From Vitreoscilla massiliensis (GTDB taxonomy: Bacteria; Pseudomonadota; Gammaproteobacteria; Burkholderiales; Neisseriaceae), in the NCBI RefSeq assembly GCF_001457815.1, contig NZ_LN898221.1:825053-889052 (forward strand): a stretch of DNA of 64,000 nt, given 5' to 3'. The notes under the pieces were generated by a model, which saw only the letters and a program-made list of their open reading frames with translations, did not search any database and was not told the DNA's origin. Made by a program: the position numbers and the translations under genes. Shown here in pieces: positions 1-7,956 of the stretch; position 1 is the first letter of the stretch; every line of letters begins with the position of its first letter.

Positions 1-493
1 TTAAATACCGAGCATCACTTTTTGCCAAAATTTCTGCATTTGACATATCTATCCCTGCTACTTGCGAAATCCCAGTAATGCCTGGTCGTATATCGTATAA
101 AGACAAAGCACGTCTGGCTTGAATCAACTCTTTTTGACAGGGCAAGCATGGTCTCGGCCCCACAAAACTCATGTCTCCCCGCACGATATTCCATAACTGC
201 GGCAATTCATCTAGTTTGGTCTGCCGCAATAATTTACCAATAGGTGTAATGACATGTTCATGTACTTCATGGCTTGGCGCTTGTTTGGTCTCCACATTCA
301 TGGTTCGCAATTTATAACAAATAAACTTTTGTTCATGCAAACCCACTCGCTCTTGCCTGAATATAGCAGGCCCTCTAGAAGTTATGCGAATCACACAGAT
401 ACAAATTAAGATAAGTGGAATGACCAAAATTAATCCTAAAACGGCCACAGGCCATTCCATCAATCTTTTACAACATAATTGTTTCTTCAACAT
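1..493 (-). CDS. Bacterial sugar transferase (undecaprenyl-phosphate sugar-phosphotransferase type), 3' end cut by window
   Basis: Reading the minus strand from an ATG at 491-493 gives 164 codons open to the window edge. One membrane helix lies near residues 12-36, followed by family signatures: LRQTKLDELPQLWNIVRGDM, SFVGPRP and DIRPGITGISQVAG. These are the conserved blocks of the monotopic phosphoglycosyl transferases (WcaJ C-terminal domain, PglC), which move a sugar phosphate from a nucleotide sugar to undecaprenyl phosphate at the inner membrane as the first step of glycan assembly. The helix is close to the N-terminus, so this is the short PglC-like form without the extra N-terminal helices of WcaJ. 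Partner glycosyltransferases would lie outside the window. The sugar cannot be told from sequence. Confidence 0.9.
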   Translation of the reverse strand, partial: MLKKQLCCKRLMEWPVAVLGLILVIPLILICICVIRITSRGPAIFRQERVGLHEQKFICYKLRTMNVETKQAPSHEVHEHVITPIGKLLRQTKLDELPQLWNIVRGDMSFVGPRPCLPCQKELIQARRALSLYDIRPGITGISQVAGIDMSNAEILAKSDARYL

Positions 494-590
494 TTATCAC
501 AGTCCCCTATTCTATGGCTACCGTTTATAACATTACCATGCCTGCTTTAATGAGTATTGATTCAATATATTTCCAGCTTACTCAACTTAC

Positions 591-968
591 TCACTTCACC
601 GTAAACGTCCCGATTAACACCGACTCCTGATTCGCTTGTCCCTGTTGTTCTTGCGCCATTTTCACACGCAGGATTTGTTCGCTTTGATTCGGTTTGCCCC
701 AATGGCGAATCAGGCGCACGTGCGCAGTGGTGGGACCGGTGACGATTTGCTGTCTGTCGCCGTAAAAATGGGCGCGGATTTCGTATTCGCCGGCTTTCGG
801 GTCTTTCAACCAAAACACTTCTGGGCCATAGCCGCCAGTGAAATCTTGAGAAATGCGCCCGCCTTGGTAGCTTTGCGGATGGGCGTAATACACTTTTTCG
901 CCATTCGGGTCGAGCACCCACAAATCCATGTCGGAATTGTCGCTGTCCCAAGTGAGCACCACGCGCAT
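591..968 (-). CDS. DUF2135 C-terminal fragment of a broken VIT/VWA protein
   Basis: This 125-residue frame matches the DUF2135 domain that closes large VIT-VWA proteins: it opens RVVLTWDSDNSDMDLWVLDP and continues with a beta-rich domain including GEYEIRAHFYG. It lies directly behind the VIT-domain frame (971-1885) but one base out of register. Read upstream in its own frame the protein continues as PSEPAID before the ATG, which is how DUF2135 normally begins, so the ATG is internal to the ancestral domain. I infer it is the tail of one ancestral gene that lost most of its VWA part. It could still be translated by coupling to the upstream frame, but has no signal peptide of its own. Confidence 0.6.
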   Translation of the reverse strand: MRVVLTWDSDNSDMDLWVLDPNGEKVYYAHPQSYQGGRISQDFTGGYGPEVFWLKDPKAGEYEIRAHFYGDRQQIVTGPTTAHVRLIRHWGKPNQSEQILRVKMAQEQQGQANQESVLIGTFTVK

Positions 969-970
969 GT

Positions 971-1885
971 CTATTGCAGGCTCACTTGGGCATTGGGCAC
1001 GGCTTTAAAATACGCGGCCAACACCGCCAGTTGTGAGGCCACATCGGCATCTTGGCGCGATAAAGACGCATCCCAGACGATGGCCAGATGTTGCGGCGGC
1101 GTGCGCACATAGGCGCTGTCGGCTACAGGAATATTGGCGAGGAAATAGCGCTCGGCGCCCACTTGTTGCAACAACACTTGGCCGCTGTTGGGTGCGGCAA
1201 ATTCCCAGTTCAGGCCACTGAGTAGTTCATGCTGCGTCAACCGAGCCTGCGCGACAAAACCACCAGCGTGATAATCGCTTTGCTGAAAACCCGCCGGCAC
1301 GGCAAAGTCAGCGGCAGTAGCGACGCTGCTGTTGATGCGCACTTGCGCCGCCGCCACTTTGCCAAATTGCAGCGGCAATTGGTAGCGCATGCGGCCGTTG
1401 GCCATGTTTAAGGCTTGCTTGATGGTCATCGACACGGTGCGGCTGCCTTGCGCTGGTATCGGATAAACGCGCAAACGAAATTGGTTACCACTGATTTGTT
1501 CCAGCAAAGCAGGGTCGACTTGACGACGCTCAACGGCTTCAAACACTTGCTGCGCTTGCGCCTTGGGCACAGGCACGGCCGGCCGCATTTCGCCATTGAT
1601 GTCCAAAGCCATGGCGGTGATTTTTTGGCCCTCGGCCAAAGGCACCACCAATTCGCCTTCTAAGGGACGGGAATTGGGATTGTAAAAACGCATCGTCAGC
1701 TGTGTTTGCGCGATGGCTGGCAAGATTTCGACTTGCACATCCAGTTGTTGCAAGACAATGGCTTGGCTGTTGTTGGCTTGGGGCACACGCATCTGCACCA
1801 CGTCAGCCACAGCAATGGATTTGGATTCGGCCGCGAACGCGGTGAAAGCGATGAGCACGCTTAAGAGCAAGGGAGTGGGTTTCAT
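971..1885 (-). CDS. VIT-domain exported protein, truncated inside the VWA domain
   Basis: The 304-residue product starts with a signal peptide (MKPTPLLLSVLIAFTAFA, cleavage near residue 19) and contains a vault inter-alpha-trypsin (VIT) domain around residues 30-170, with TMRFYNPNSRPLEGELVVPL and a QVFEAVERRQVDPALLEQ block. Near residue 265 a von Willebrand A domain begins (HLAIVWDASLSR, a variant of the DxSxS metal site), but the frame stops about 40 residues later. Full family members run through VWA to DUF2135 in one chain; here DUF2135 follows at once in another frame. I read this as an internal deletion with a frameshift, so the gene is probably a pseudogene or makes only a secreted VIT domain. 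Confidence 0.6.
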   Translation of the reverse strand: MKPTPLLLSVLIAFTAFAAESKSIAVADVVQMRVPQANNSQAIVLQQLDVQVEILPAIAQTQLTMRFYNPNSRPLEGELVVPLAEGQKITAMALDINGEMRPAVPVPKAQAQQVFEAVERRQVDPALLEQISGNQFRLRVYPIPAQGSRTVSMTIKQALNMANGRMRYQLPLQFGKVAAAQVRINSSVATAADFAVPAGFQQSDYHAGGFVAQARLTQHELLSGLNWEFAAPNSGQVLLQQVGAERYFLANIPVADSAYVRTPPQHLAIVWDASLSRQDADVASQLAVLAAYFKAVPNAQVSLQ

Positions 1886-2039
1886 GGTAAGCCTTGGGAA
1901 AGTTTACAGGCCGCATGTCTCTGTCTATCTCAGACCAACAGCACACACGCCATCAGCATGAAACCAATATGCGGTGTTTAAACCAGAAACGCAATCTGCA
2001 CGCGCTGTACAACAGATGGGTAGCGAGCAAATACCACAC

Positions 2040-2438
2040 TCACCACCATGCATGCCACGCATGTTGGCGCAATAAATAATGATTGTACGGCGTGCGCACC
2101 GCCGCCCAGATTTGCATCGCCGCATACGGCAATACCCACCACATGGCGTCGAAATACCAACTCAAGGTAATGCACAACATCAATACCGACAACAACACGA
2201 TGGCAGGATTGATTAAACCGATGTAAGCCAAATACAACCAGCCCAACAACAAGGTGCCCCAACTGCCCAAGATGGCCAATTTGTGTGGGAAACCGGTATA
2301 AAAAGCGGCCTGTAACTTCTCAGACCAACTCAAACCACCGAATTTATCGAAGAAATCAAACAGCAGCCATTGCTTGTCGCTGAATGACGGCGGCGCAGGC
2401 TGAGGTTTGAGTGGAGGTGGCGTTTGCTGCTGGTTCAT
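2040..2438 (-). CDS. Small inner-membrane protein of unknown function
   Basis: A protein of 132 residues from the ATG at 2436-2438, preferred over an in-frame start 24 bases upstream because AGGA lies five bases before it. The N-terminus is proline- and glutamine-rich (MNQQQTPPPLKPQPAPP) and predicted to be cytoplasmic. Two or three hydrophobic helices follow (about residues 55-105), with many tryptophans, ending in a basic and His/Trp-rich tail (HAWHAWW). I do not recognise the family with confidence; it resembles the small DUF2628-type membrane proteins in layout only. It stands alone between the VIT fragment and the PEBP gene, so context gives no clue to its job. Confidence 0.65.
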   Translation of the reverse strand: MNQQQTPPPLKPQPAPPSFSDKQWLLFDFFDKFGGLSWSEKLQAAFYTGFPHKLAILGSWGTLLLGWLYLAYIGLINPAIVLLSVLMLCITLSWYFDAMWWVLPYAAMQIWAAVRTPYNHYLLRQHAWHAWW

Positions 2439-2627
2439 ACCCTTCCTACGAATCTGATACACGGTTACGGCATAGAGGCTGCCACTTTGCAGCCATCAAA
2501 CCACAAACCCTGCCCAACAGCAAATTAAATGGCATATTTTTACCAATAAACCCCAATTTATGGCAGAAAGCCACGCACGCCGCCACTATATTGAGCCGCG
2601 TGCATGGTCAAACCGCTAATACTTCAA

Positions 2628-3110
2628 TCAGCGTTCAAACAAATGCTGTGTTGAGGCTTTAGCCAGACAGTGGGCATTGATCATAAAGCCGGCCATCGAC
2701 GTGCTGGCGTCGGCAGGCAAATCTATGTGGTCGGTATCCAAGGCATACACGGTATGGATGTAACGATGCCGCTCGCCCTCAGGCGGCATACAGCCCATAT
2801 AGCCTAGGCCACCGCCATCGTGGCGCATTTGGCGCACACCGGCTGGCAAACCACTGCCATCGGCCGCACCGGCGCCACGCGCCAAACTGCTGACATCGGC
2901 GGGCAAGACCAACAACATCCAATGCCACCAACCCGCACCACCAGTAGGTGCATCGGGGTCGTGCATGGCAATGGCAAAACCTTTGGTGCCAGCGGGCGCA
3001 CCGCTCCAACTCAATTGCGGTGATGCACACTCAGGATGGTCGGCCTGAAAGGTGGCACCCATCAATTGGTTCTCAGAAAAATCGCTGCTGTTTAAGGTGA
3101 AATCAGTCAT
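2628..3110 (-). CDS. YbhB/YbcL family phosphatidylethanolamine-binding-like (PEBP) protein
   Basis: This 160-residue protein has the bacterial PEBP fold signatures: CASPQLSWSGAP, then MHDPDAPTGGAGWWHWMLL, which carries the DPDAP and GxxHW anion-site motifs, and GGLGYMGCMPPEGERHRYIH, a variant of the G-x-x-GPCPP-x-G-x-HRY loop. Members bind small anionic ligands; their physiological role in bacteria is poorly defined (E. coli YbhB and YbcL). There is no signal peptide, so it is cytoplasmic. The ATG at 3108-3110 is chosen because AGGA lies six to seven bases upstream; an in-frame start 27 bases earlier lacks a site. It is transcribed away from the nrd operon as a single gene. Confidence 0.88.
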   Translation of the reverse strand: MTDFTLNSSDFSENQLMGATFQADHPECASPQLSWSGAPAGTKGFAIAMHDPDAPTGGAGWWHWMLLVLPADVSSLARGAGAADGSGLPAGVRQMRHDGGGLGYMGCMPPEGERHRYIHTVYALDTDHIDLPADASTSMAGFMINAHCLAKASTQHLFER

Positions 3111-3311
3111 CACAAATCCTTTTTTAGACCTTGACAAAGGCGGGTTTTAGACAAGCGTTGCAAAATAACCAATATATCATAAAAATTTTTCAGCACCGGT
3201 TTTAGGCTGATTTATCTAGCCCAGCTGCATAGAATCATGCAAAACAAACCGTTAAACCCTGTCAAATAAAACTGTGCTAAACAGTTTTACAAAGCCATAG
3301 TTTTTTACATC

Positions 3312-3340
3312 TTGCCAAGTGCCAAGCTATCCCCTATATT
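3312..3340 (+). promoter_or_regulatory. Sigma70-type promoter of the nrd operon
   Basis: TTGCCA at 3312-3317 and TATATT at 3335-3340 are separated by 17 bases, a near-consensus sigma70 pair. Transcription should start near 3347, giving a leader of about 115 bases before the nrdA ATG at 3464. The -10 hexamer lies inside the first NrdR box, as expected for repression by promoter occlusion. Confidence 0.65.
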
Positions 3341-3344
3341 GTGT
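3329..3344 (+). promoter_or_regulatory. NrdR box 1
   Basis: ATCCCCTATATTGTGT matches the NrdR consensus (acaCwAtATaTwGtgt) at about 12 of 16 positions, with the TATAT core and GTGT arm intact. It begins exactly 30 bases before box 2, about three helical turns, the usual arrangement for cooperative binding of this ATP-cone repressor of ribonucleotide reductase genes. Confidence 0.7.
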
Positions 3345-3358
3345 TCTAAATTTCTACC

Positions 3359-3374
3359 ACACACTATATCGTGT
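3359..3374 (+). promoter_or_regulatory. NrdR box 2
   Basis: ACACACTATATCGTGT matches the NrdR consensus at about 14 of 16 positions and sits within an 18-bp imperfect palindrome (ACACAC TATATC GTGTGT, 3359-3376). It lies just downstream of the predicted transcription start of nrdA. Confidence 0.8.
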
Positions 3375-3463
3375 GTCTGATTCAAGTTTTCCCAAATGTT
3401 GAAAGTAAGCCACTATCGGCATTTGTCAAGCATTTTTACCAATATTACTTTAAGGATTTATTC

Positions 3464-5749
3464 ATGAATGCAGCCGCAGCCGCCGAGCTTAAAGTGACCA
3501 AACGCGATGGGCGTTTAGAAGCAATTGATTTGGATAAAATTCACCGTGTCATCACTTGGGCGGCCGAAGGTTTAAGCAATGTGTCGGTATCACAAGTGGA
3601 ACTCAAATCCCACATCCAGTTTTACAACGGTATCCGTACCGACGACATCCATGAAACCATCATCAAAGCTGCTGCCGATTTGATTTCGACAGACACGCCT
3701 GATTACCAGTACTTGGCTGCCCGTTTGGCCATCTTCCATTTGCGCAAAATCGCTTTTGGTCAGTTTGAACCGCCACATTTGTACGACCATGTTGCCAAAC
3801 TCACTGCCGATGGCAAATACGATGGGCACATTTTGGCCGATTACTCGCGCGCCGAGTTTGATGAATTGAATGCCGCCATCGTGCACGACCGCGATTTGAC
3901 CTTCTCTTACGGTGCGGTCAAACAATTGGAAGGCAAATACTTGGTACAAAACCGCGTCACCCGCGAGTTGTACGAGTCACCGCAATTCTTGTACATGTTG
4001 GTGGCGATGTGTTTGTTTGCCAAATACCCACAAGACACGCGCTTGGGCTATGTGAAACGCTTTTACGATGCGATTTCTGAATTCAAAATCTCGTTGCCTA
4101 CGCCGATCATGTCGGGTGTGCGCACGCCGTCACGCCAATTCTCATCTTGCGTGTTGATTGAATGTGATGACAGCTTGGACAGCATCAACGCTACTGCCTC
4201 AGCGATTGTAAAATACGTGTCACAACGCGCAGGCATCGGCATCAATGCCGGTCGCATCCGCGCCTTGGGCAGCGAAATCCGCGGCGGTGAAGCGCAACAC
4301 ACTGGCTGTATTCCGTTTTATAAATTGTTCCAAACCGCAGTGAAATGCTGCTCACAAGGCGGCGTGCGCGGTGGTGCAGCGACTTTGTTCTACCCAATGT
4401 GGCATTTGGAAGTGGAAAGCCTGTTGGTATTGAAAAACAACCGCGGCGTGGAAGAAAACCGTGTCCGTCACATGGACTATGGCGTGCAAATCAACCGCTG
4501 TTTGTACCAACGTTTGTTGAAAAACCAAGACATCACCTTGTTCTCACCTTCGGATGTGCCAGGTTTGTACGATGCTTTCTTTGCCGACCAAGACGAATTT
4601 GAACGCTTGTACGAATTGTACGAACAAGACAAGAGCATCCGCCAACGCAAAGTATCGGCGATGGACTTGTTCTCGATGTTGATGCAAGAGCGCGCCGGTA
4701 CAGGCCGCATCTACATCCAAAACGTCGACCATTGCAATACCCACAGTCCGTTCAATCCAGCGGTAGCGCCGGTGCGTCAATCGAATTTGTGCTTGGAAAT
4801 TGCCTTGCCAACCAAACCGTTGGACAACGTCAACGACCCAGAAGGCGAAATCGCCTTGTGCACTTTGTCGGCGTTTAACTTGGGCAAAATCGAAAACATC
4901 AGCGACATCGAAGAATGGGCTGAATTGGCCGTGCGTGCCTTGGATGCCTTATTAGACTACCAAGATTACCCTATCGAAGCAGCGCGCCAAGCAACAATGA
5001 ACCGCCGCACCTTGGGCATAGGCGTGATTAACTACGCTTACTACTTGGCCAAAAACGGTGTGCGCTATTCCGACGGTTCGGCTTTGGGCTTGACCCACCG
5101 CACCTTTGAAGCGATTCAATACTATTTGTTAAAAGCCTCAGTGAAATTGGCGCAAGAATACGGTGCTTGCCCGAAATTCGGTGAAACCACATATTCACAA
5201 GGCATCTTGCCAATCGACACTTACAAAAAAGATTTGGACGCATTCTGCACCGAACCTTTGCATTTGGATTGGGAAGGCTTGCGCGCCGACATCGTCAAAT
5301 ACGGTTTGCGCAACTCGACTTTGACCGCCTTGATGCCATCCGAAACCTCTAGCCAAATCTCCAATGCCACCAACGGCATCGAGCCTCCGCGCGGTTTGGT
5401 CACAGTCAAAGCGTCTAAAGACGGCATCTTGAAACAAGTGGTGCCTGAATACGAACGCTTAAAAGGCGATTACGAATTGTTGTGGCAAATGCCAAACAAC
5501 GATGGCTATTTGAAACTGGTGGGCGTGATGCAAAAATTCGTCGACCAAGCGATTTCTGCCAACACCAATTACGACCCTAGCCGCTTTGACGGCGGCAAAG
5601 TACCGATGAAGCAATTGATTAAAGACTTGCTCTCGGCTTACAAATATGGCTTGAAAACCTTGTATTACCATAACACCCGCGACGGTGCCGATGACGTACA
5701 ACAAGACTTACAAGACGATGGTTGCGCTGGCGGTGCCTGCAAAATCTAA
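3464..5749 (+). CDS. nrdA: Ribonucleoside-diphosphate reductase, class Ia, alpha subunit
   Basis: The catalytic subunit of aerobic ribonucleotide reductase, which converts NDPs to dNDPs with the NrdB radical. From the ATG at 3464 (after TAAGGA) it is 761 residues, the same length as E. coli NrdA; an in-frame start 93 bases upstream would lie in the operator region and is rejected. An N-terminal ATP cone is visible (KVTKRDGRLEAIDLDKIHR). The redox cysteines are Cys229 (RQFSSCVL) and Cys466 (ALCTLSAFNLGK), the radical cysteine is Cys443 in NLCLEI with Glu445, the radical-transfer tyrosines lie in KTLYYHNTRDG, and the C-terminal thiol pair is Cys754/Cys759 in DDGCAGGACKI. It heads the nrdA-nrdB-yfaE operon under NrdR control. 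Confidence 0.98.
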   Translation: MNAAAAAELKVTKRDGRLEAIDLDKIHRVITWAAEGLSNVSVSQVELKSHIQFYNGIRTDDIHETIIKAAADLISTDTPDYQYLAARLAIFHLRKIAFGQFEPPHLYDHVAKLTADGKYDGHILADYSRAEFDELNAAIVHDRDLTFSYGAVKQLEGKYLVQNRVTRELYESPQFLYMLVAMCLFAKYPQDTRLGYVKRFYDAISEFKISLPTPIMSGVRTPSRQFSSCVLIECDDSLDSINATASAIVKYVSQRAGIGINAGRIRALGSEIRGGEAQHTGCIPFYKLFQTAVKCCSQGGVRGGAATLFYPMWHLEVESLLVLKNNRGVEENRVRHMDYGVQINRCLYQRLLKNQDITLFSPSDVPGLYDAFFADQDEFERLYELYEQDKSIRQRKVSAMDLFSMLMQERAGTGRIYIQNVDHCNTHSPFNPAVAPVRQSNLCLEIALPTKPLDNVNDPEGEIALCTLSAFNLGKIENISDIEEWAELAVRALDALLDYQDYPIEAARQATMNRRTLGIGVINYAYYLAKNGVRYSDGSALGLTHRTFEAIQYYLLKASVKLAQEYGACPKFGETTYSQGILPIDTYKKDLDAFCTEPLHLDWEGLRADIVKYGLRNSTLTALMPSETSSQISNATNGIEPPRGLVTVKASKDGILKQVVPEYERLKGDYELLWQMPNNDGYLKLVGVMQKFVDQAISANTNYDPSRFDGGKVPMKQLIKDLLSAYKYGLKTLYYHNTRDGADDVQQDLQDDGCAGGACKI

Positions 5750-5760
5750 GTCCTCCTAGG

Positions 5761-5790
5761 TTTACAGGCCGCATACAAGCGGCCTGTAAG
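5761..5790. repeat. Inverted DUS pair between nrdA and nrdB
   Basis: TTACAGGCCGC (5762-5772) and GCGGCCTGTAA (5779-5789) form an 11-bp perfect stem with a 6-base loop. It is the local uptake-sequence dialect in the inverted arrangement used elsewhere here as a terminator, but no T-run follows, and nrdB begins 33 bases later. It is more likely a partial attenuator or RNA-stability element within the operon than a full terminator. Confidence 0.75.
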
Positions 5791-5822
5791 TTCTCAGCCT
5801 CAGCGTATATAAAGTAAAGCCC

Positions 5823-6956
5823 ATGAAGTATTCCACTTTCAGCAAGACCCCCAATAACCAATTATTGGAACCGATGTTTTTCGGTCAATCGGTGAACATT
5901 GCCCGTTACGACCAGCAAAAATACGAAATTTTTGAAAAACTGATAGAAAAACAACTGTCGTTTTTCTGGCGCCCAGAAGAAGTCGACGTGTCACAAGACC
6001 GTTTGGACTACAGCAATTTGCCCGAGCATGAAAAACACATTTTCATCAGCAATTTGAAATACCAAACCTTATTGGATTCGATTCAAGGCCGCAGCCCTAA
6101 CGTGGCTTTGTTGCCCATCGTGTCGATACCCGAATTGGAAACGTGGATCGAAACGTGGTCGTTCTCCGAAACCATACACTCGCGCTCGTATACCCACATC
6201 ATCCGTAATATTGTGCACGAACCGTCTACCGTGTTTGACGACATCGTGACCAACGAATACATCATTCGCCGCGCCGAAGAAATCGCCCAATACTACGATG
6301 ATTTGATTCAAGCCACGCAACACTACCATTTGTTTGGCGAAGGCACGCACCAAGTCGCTGGCGAAACCATCACCGTGTCGCTGCGCGAACTCAAACGCAA
6401 ATTGTACCGTTGCATGATGTGCGTCAACGCCTTGGAAGCCATCCGTTTTTATGTGTCGTTCGCCTGCTCGTTTGCCTTTGCCGAACGCGAATTGATGGAA
6501 GGCAATGCCAAAATCATCAAATTGATTGCCCGCGATGAAGCCTTACATCTCACTGGCACGCAACACATTTTGAACCTGTTGCGCTCAGGCCAAGACGATC
6601 CTGAAATGGCCGAAGTGGCTGCTGAATGTGAACAAGACTGTTACGACTTGTTCAAACGCGCCGCCATGCAAGAAAAAGAATGGGCCGAATACCTGTTCAA
6701 AGACGGTTCTATGATCGGCCTGAATAAAGACATTTTGGGGCAATACATCGAGTACATCACCAATTTGCGCATGATTGCCGTTGGCTTACAGCCCGCATTT
6801 GAAGGCGCCAACCAAAATCCGATTCCGTGGATTAACGCGTGGCTCTCCAGCGACAATGTGCAAGTGGCACCGCAAGAAGTGGAATTAAGCTCTTACCTCA
6901 TCGGTCAGATTGATTCTGAATTGTCGGCCGACGACTTAGGCGATTTCGAGCTGTAA
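5823..6956 (+). CDS. nrdB: Ribonucleoside-diphosphate reductase, class Ia, beta subunit
   Basis: The 377-residue radical-generating subunit, about the length of E. coli NrdB (376). It houses the diiron centre and stable tyrosyl radical. Visible ligands and radical residue follow the E. coli pattern: Asp85 in LLDSIQGR, Glu116, His119 and radical Tyr123 in SETIHSRSYTHIIRN, and later EEIAQYYDDL and RDEALHLTGTQH, which supply the remaining glutamate and histidine ligands. The C-terminus ends in DDLGDFEL, an acidic tail of the type that docks into NrdA. Its stop codon overlaps the start of the downstream ferredoxin gene by one base, implying translational coupling for cofactor assembly. Confidence 0.97.
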   Translation: MKYSTFSKTPNNQLLEPMFFGQSVNIARYDQQKYEIFEKLIEKQLSFFWRPEEVDVSQDRLDYSNLPEHEKHIFISNLKYQTLLDSIQGRSPNVALLPIVSIPELETWIETWSFSETIHSRSYTHIIRNIVHEPSTVFDDIVTNEYIIRRAEEIAQYYDDLIQATQHYHLFGEGTHQVAGETITVSLRELKRKLYRCMMCVNALEAIRFYVSFACSFAFAERELMEGNAKIIKLIARDEALHLTGTQHILNLLRSGQDDPEMAEVAAECEQDCYDLFKRAAMQEKEWAEYLFKDGSMIGLNKDILGQYIEYITNLRMIAVGLQPAFEGANQNPIPWINAWLSSDNVQVAPQEVELSSYLIGQIDSELSADDLGDFEL

Positions 6957-7261
6957 TGGCCATCATCACCACTTGCGACAAATCGTTTGCGCTGCGCGAA
7001 AACGAAACTCTGCTTGAAGCCCTAGAGCGCACTGGTCACGATGTCGAATACCAGTGCCGCGAGGGCTATTGCGGCTCATGTCGCACCAAAATCCTCAAAG
7101 GCAGCGTCAGCTACAGCGAGCTGCCACTGGCTTTTGTCGGCTCAGACGAATGCCTGCCCTGCTGCTGCACCGTCACCGAAGACCTCAGCATCGAGGCTTA
7201 TGCACGGCAAGAGGAGATGTTTGGGGAAAGAGAGGGGCTGTTGGGGGATTTGTTTGAGTAA
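6956..7261 (+). CDS. yfaE: 2Fe-2S ferredoxin for NrdB diferric-tyrosyl cofactor maintenance (YfaE-like)
   Basis: This 101-residue protein is a plant-type [2Fe-2S] ferredoxin with the pattern Cys34-x4-Cys39-x2-Cys42 (CREGYCGSC) and a final cysteine cluster CLPCCC near residues 66-71. E. coli YfaE, encoded beside nrdB, supplies electrons to rebuild and maintain the NrdB diiron-tyrosyl cofactor; the same role is inferred here from the family and the TAATG overlap with nrdB. The run of extra cysteines (three in a row at 69-71) leaves the exact fourth ligand uncertain. It ends the nrd operon; base composition drops sharply after it. Confidence 0.93.
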   Translation: MAIITTCDKSFALRENETLLEALERTGHDVEYQCREGYCGSCRTKILKGSVSYSELPLAFVGSDECLPCCCTVTEDLSIEAYARQEEMFGEREGLLGDLFE

Positions 7262-7296
7262 CACAGTTTACAAAATTAAATATATGCAACATTAAG

Positions 7297-7953
7297 TTGA
7301 CGTTTTTTAAATTTAGCAATAAAATTCATCCATCTCTAGCAGCTTTTGGTATTCAATTTATGTACTCTGTAAACAAATTACTAAATATAGATGAATCAAT
7401 ATCTAAAAATTTATGCTCGCTGGTCGAAGCTAGATTGAATGAGTTTGAAAATGTTTACATATCAATGAAACATCTCTGTTCAACTGAGCAAACTAGAGGT
7501 ACAGCTCGAGTAGATGTTTTAAATCGTGCAATATCAGACTACGCTGACTCAAATGATTTAGTTCAAATTATCGACCCAACTAGCAATTTCATATTTAGAA
7601 TTAATGGCCACGAGTTTAGGACATTAGTCCATTCACTCCATGCAAATCCTCAAACCAAATTAAGCAAAGTAGCAAAATATAATAAAAATGAACTCTTACC
7701 TTTTGTTGAATTTGAAAATTCAGTTGAAATTATCACTTGGCTTATAGAAGTTGATGATATTTATTTTGAAGATACTGTTAATTTCTCCATCTTTATACGT
7801 GGATACAATTTAGAAACTCAAGCAATTGTAGCTGAATATAAATATGTACGAGATGAAATGATTTCTACCCCTGAAATTACCACCCCATACTCGCCTTCTC
7901 AGCCAGTAGTTGAAATTGATAATCCTATTATCTCGTTAAAAAATAGTAATTAA
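7297..7953 (+). CDS. Unknown protein of an AT-rich two-gene cassette
   Basis: I do not recognise this 218-residue protein. The frame begins with a TTG at 7297; an ATG at 7360 (residue 22) is an alternative start and neither has a convincing ribosome binding site. It is soluble, with no signal peptide or long hydrophobic helix; the middle is mixed alpha/beta and the last 30 residues are a proline/serine-rich tail (TPYSPSQPVVEI). Codon use is strongly AT-biased, unlike the nrd genes just upstream. It ends three bases before the start of a regulator-protease gene, so the two are almost certainly co-transcribed. Because ImmA/IrrE-Xre proteins often control or neutralise a neighbouring effector, this is the candidate effector, an inference from context only. 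Confidence 0.7.
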   Translation: MTFFKFSNKIHPSLAAFGIQFMYSVNKLLNIDESISKNLCSLVEARLNEFENVYISMKHLCSTEQTRGTARVDVLNRAISDYADSNDLVQIIDPTSNFIFRINGHEFRTLVHSLHANPQTKLSKVAKYNKNELLPFVEFENSVEIITWLIEVDDIYFEDTVNFSIFIRGYNLETQAIVAEYKYVRDEMISTPEITTPYSPSQPVVEIDNPIISLKNSN

Positions 7954-7956
7954 ACC

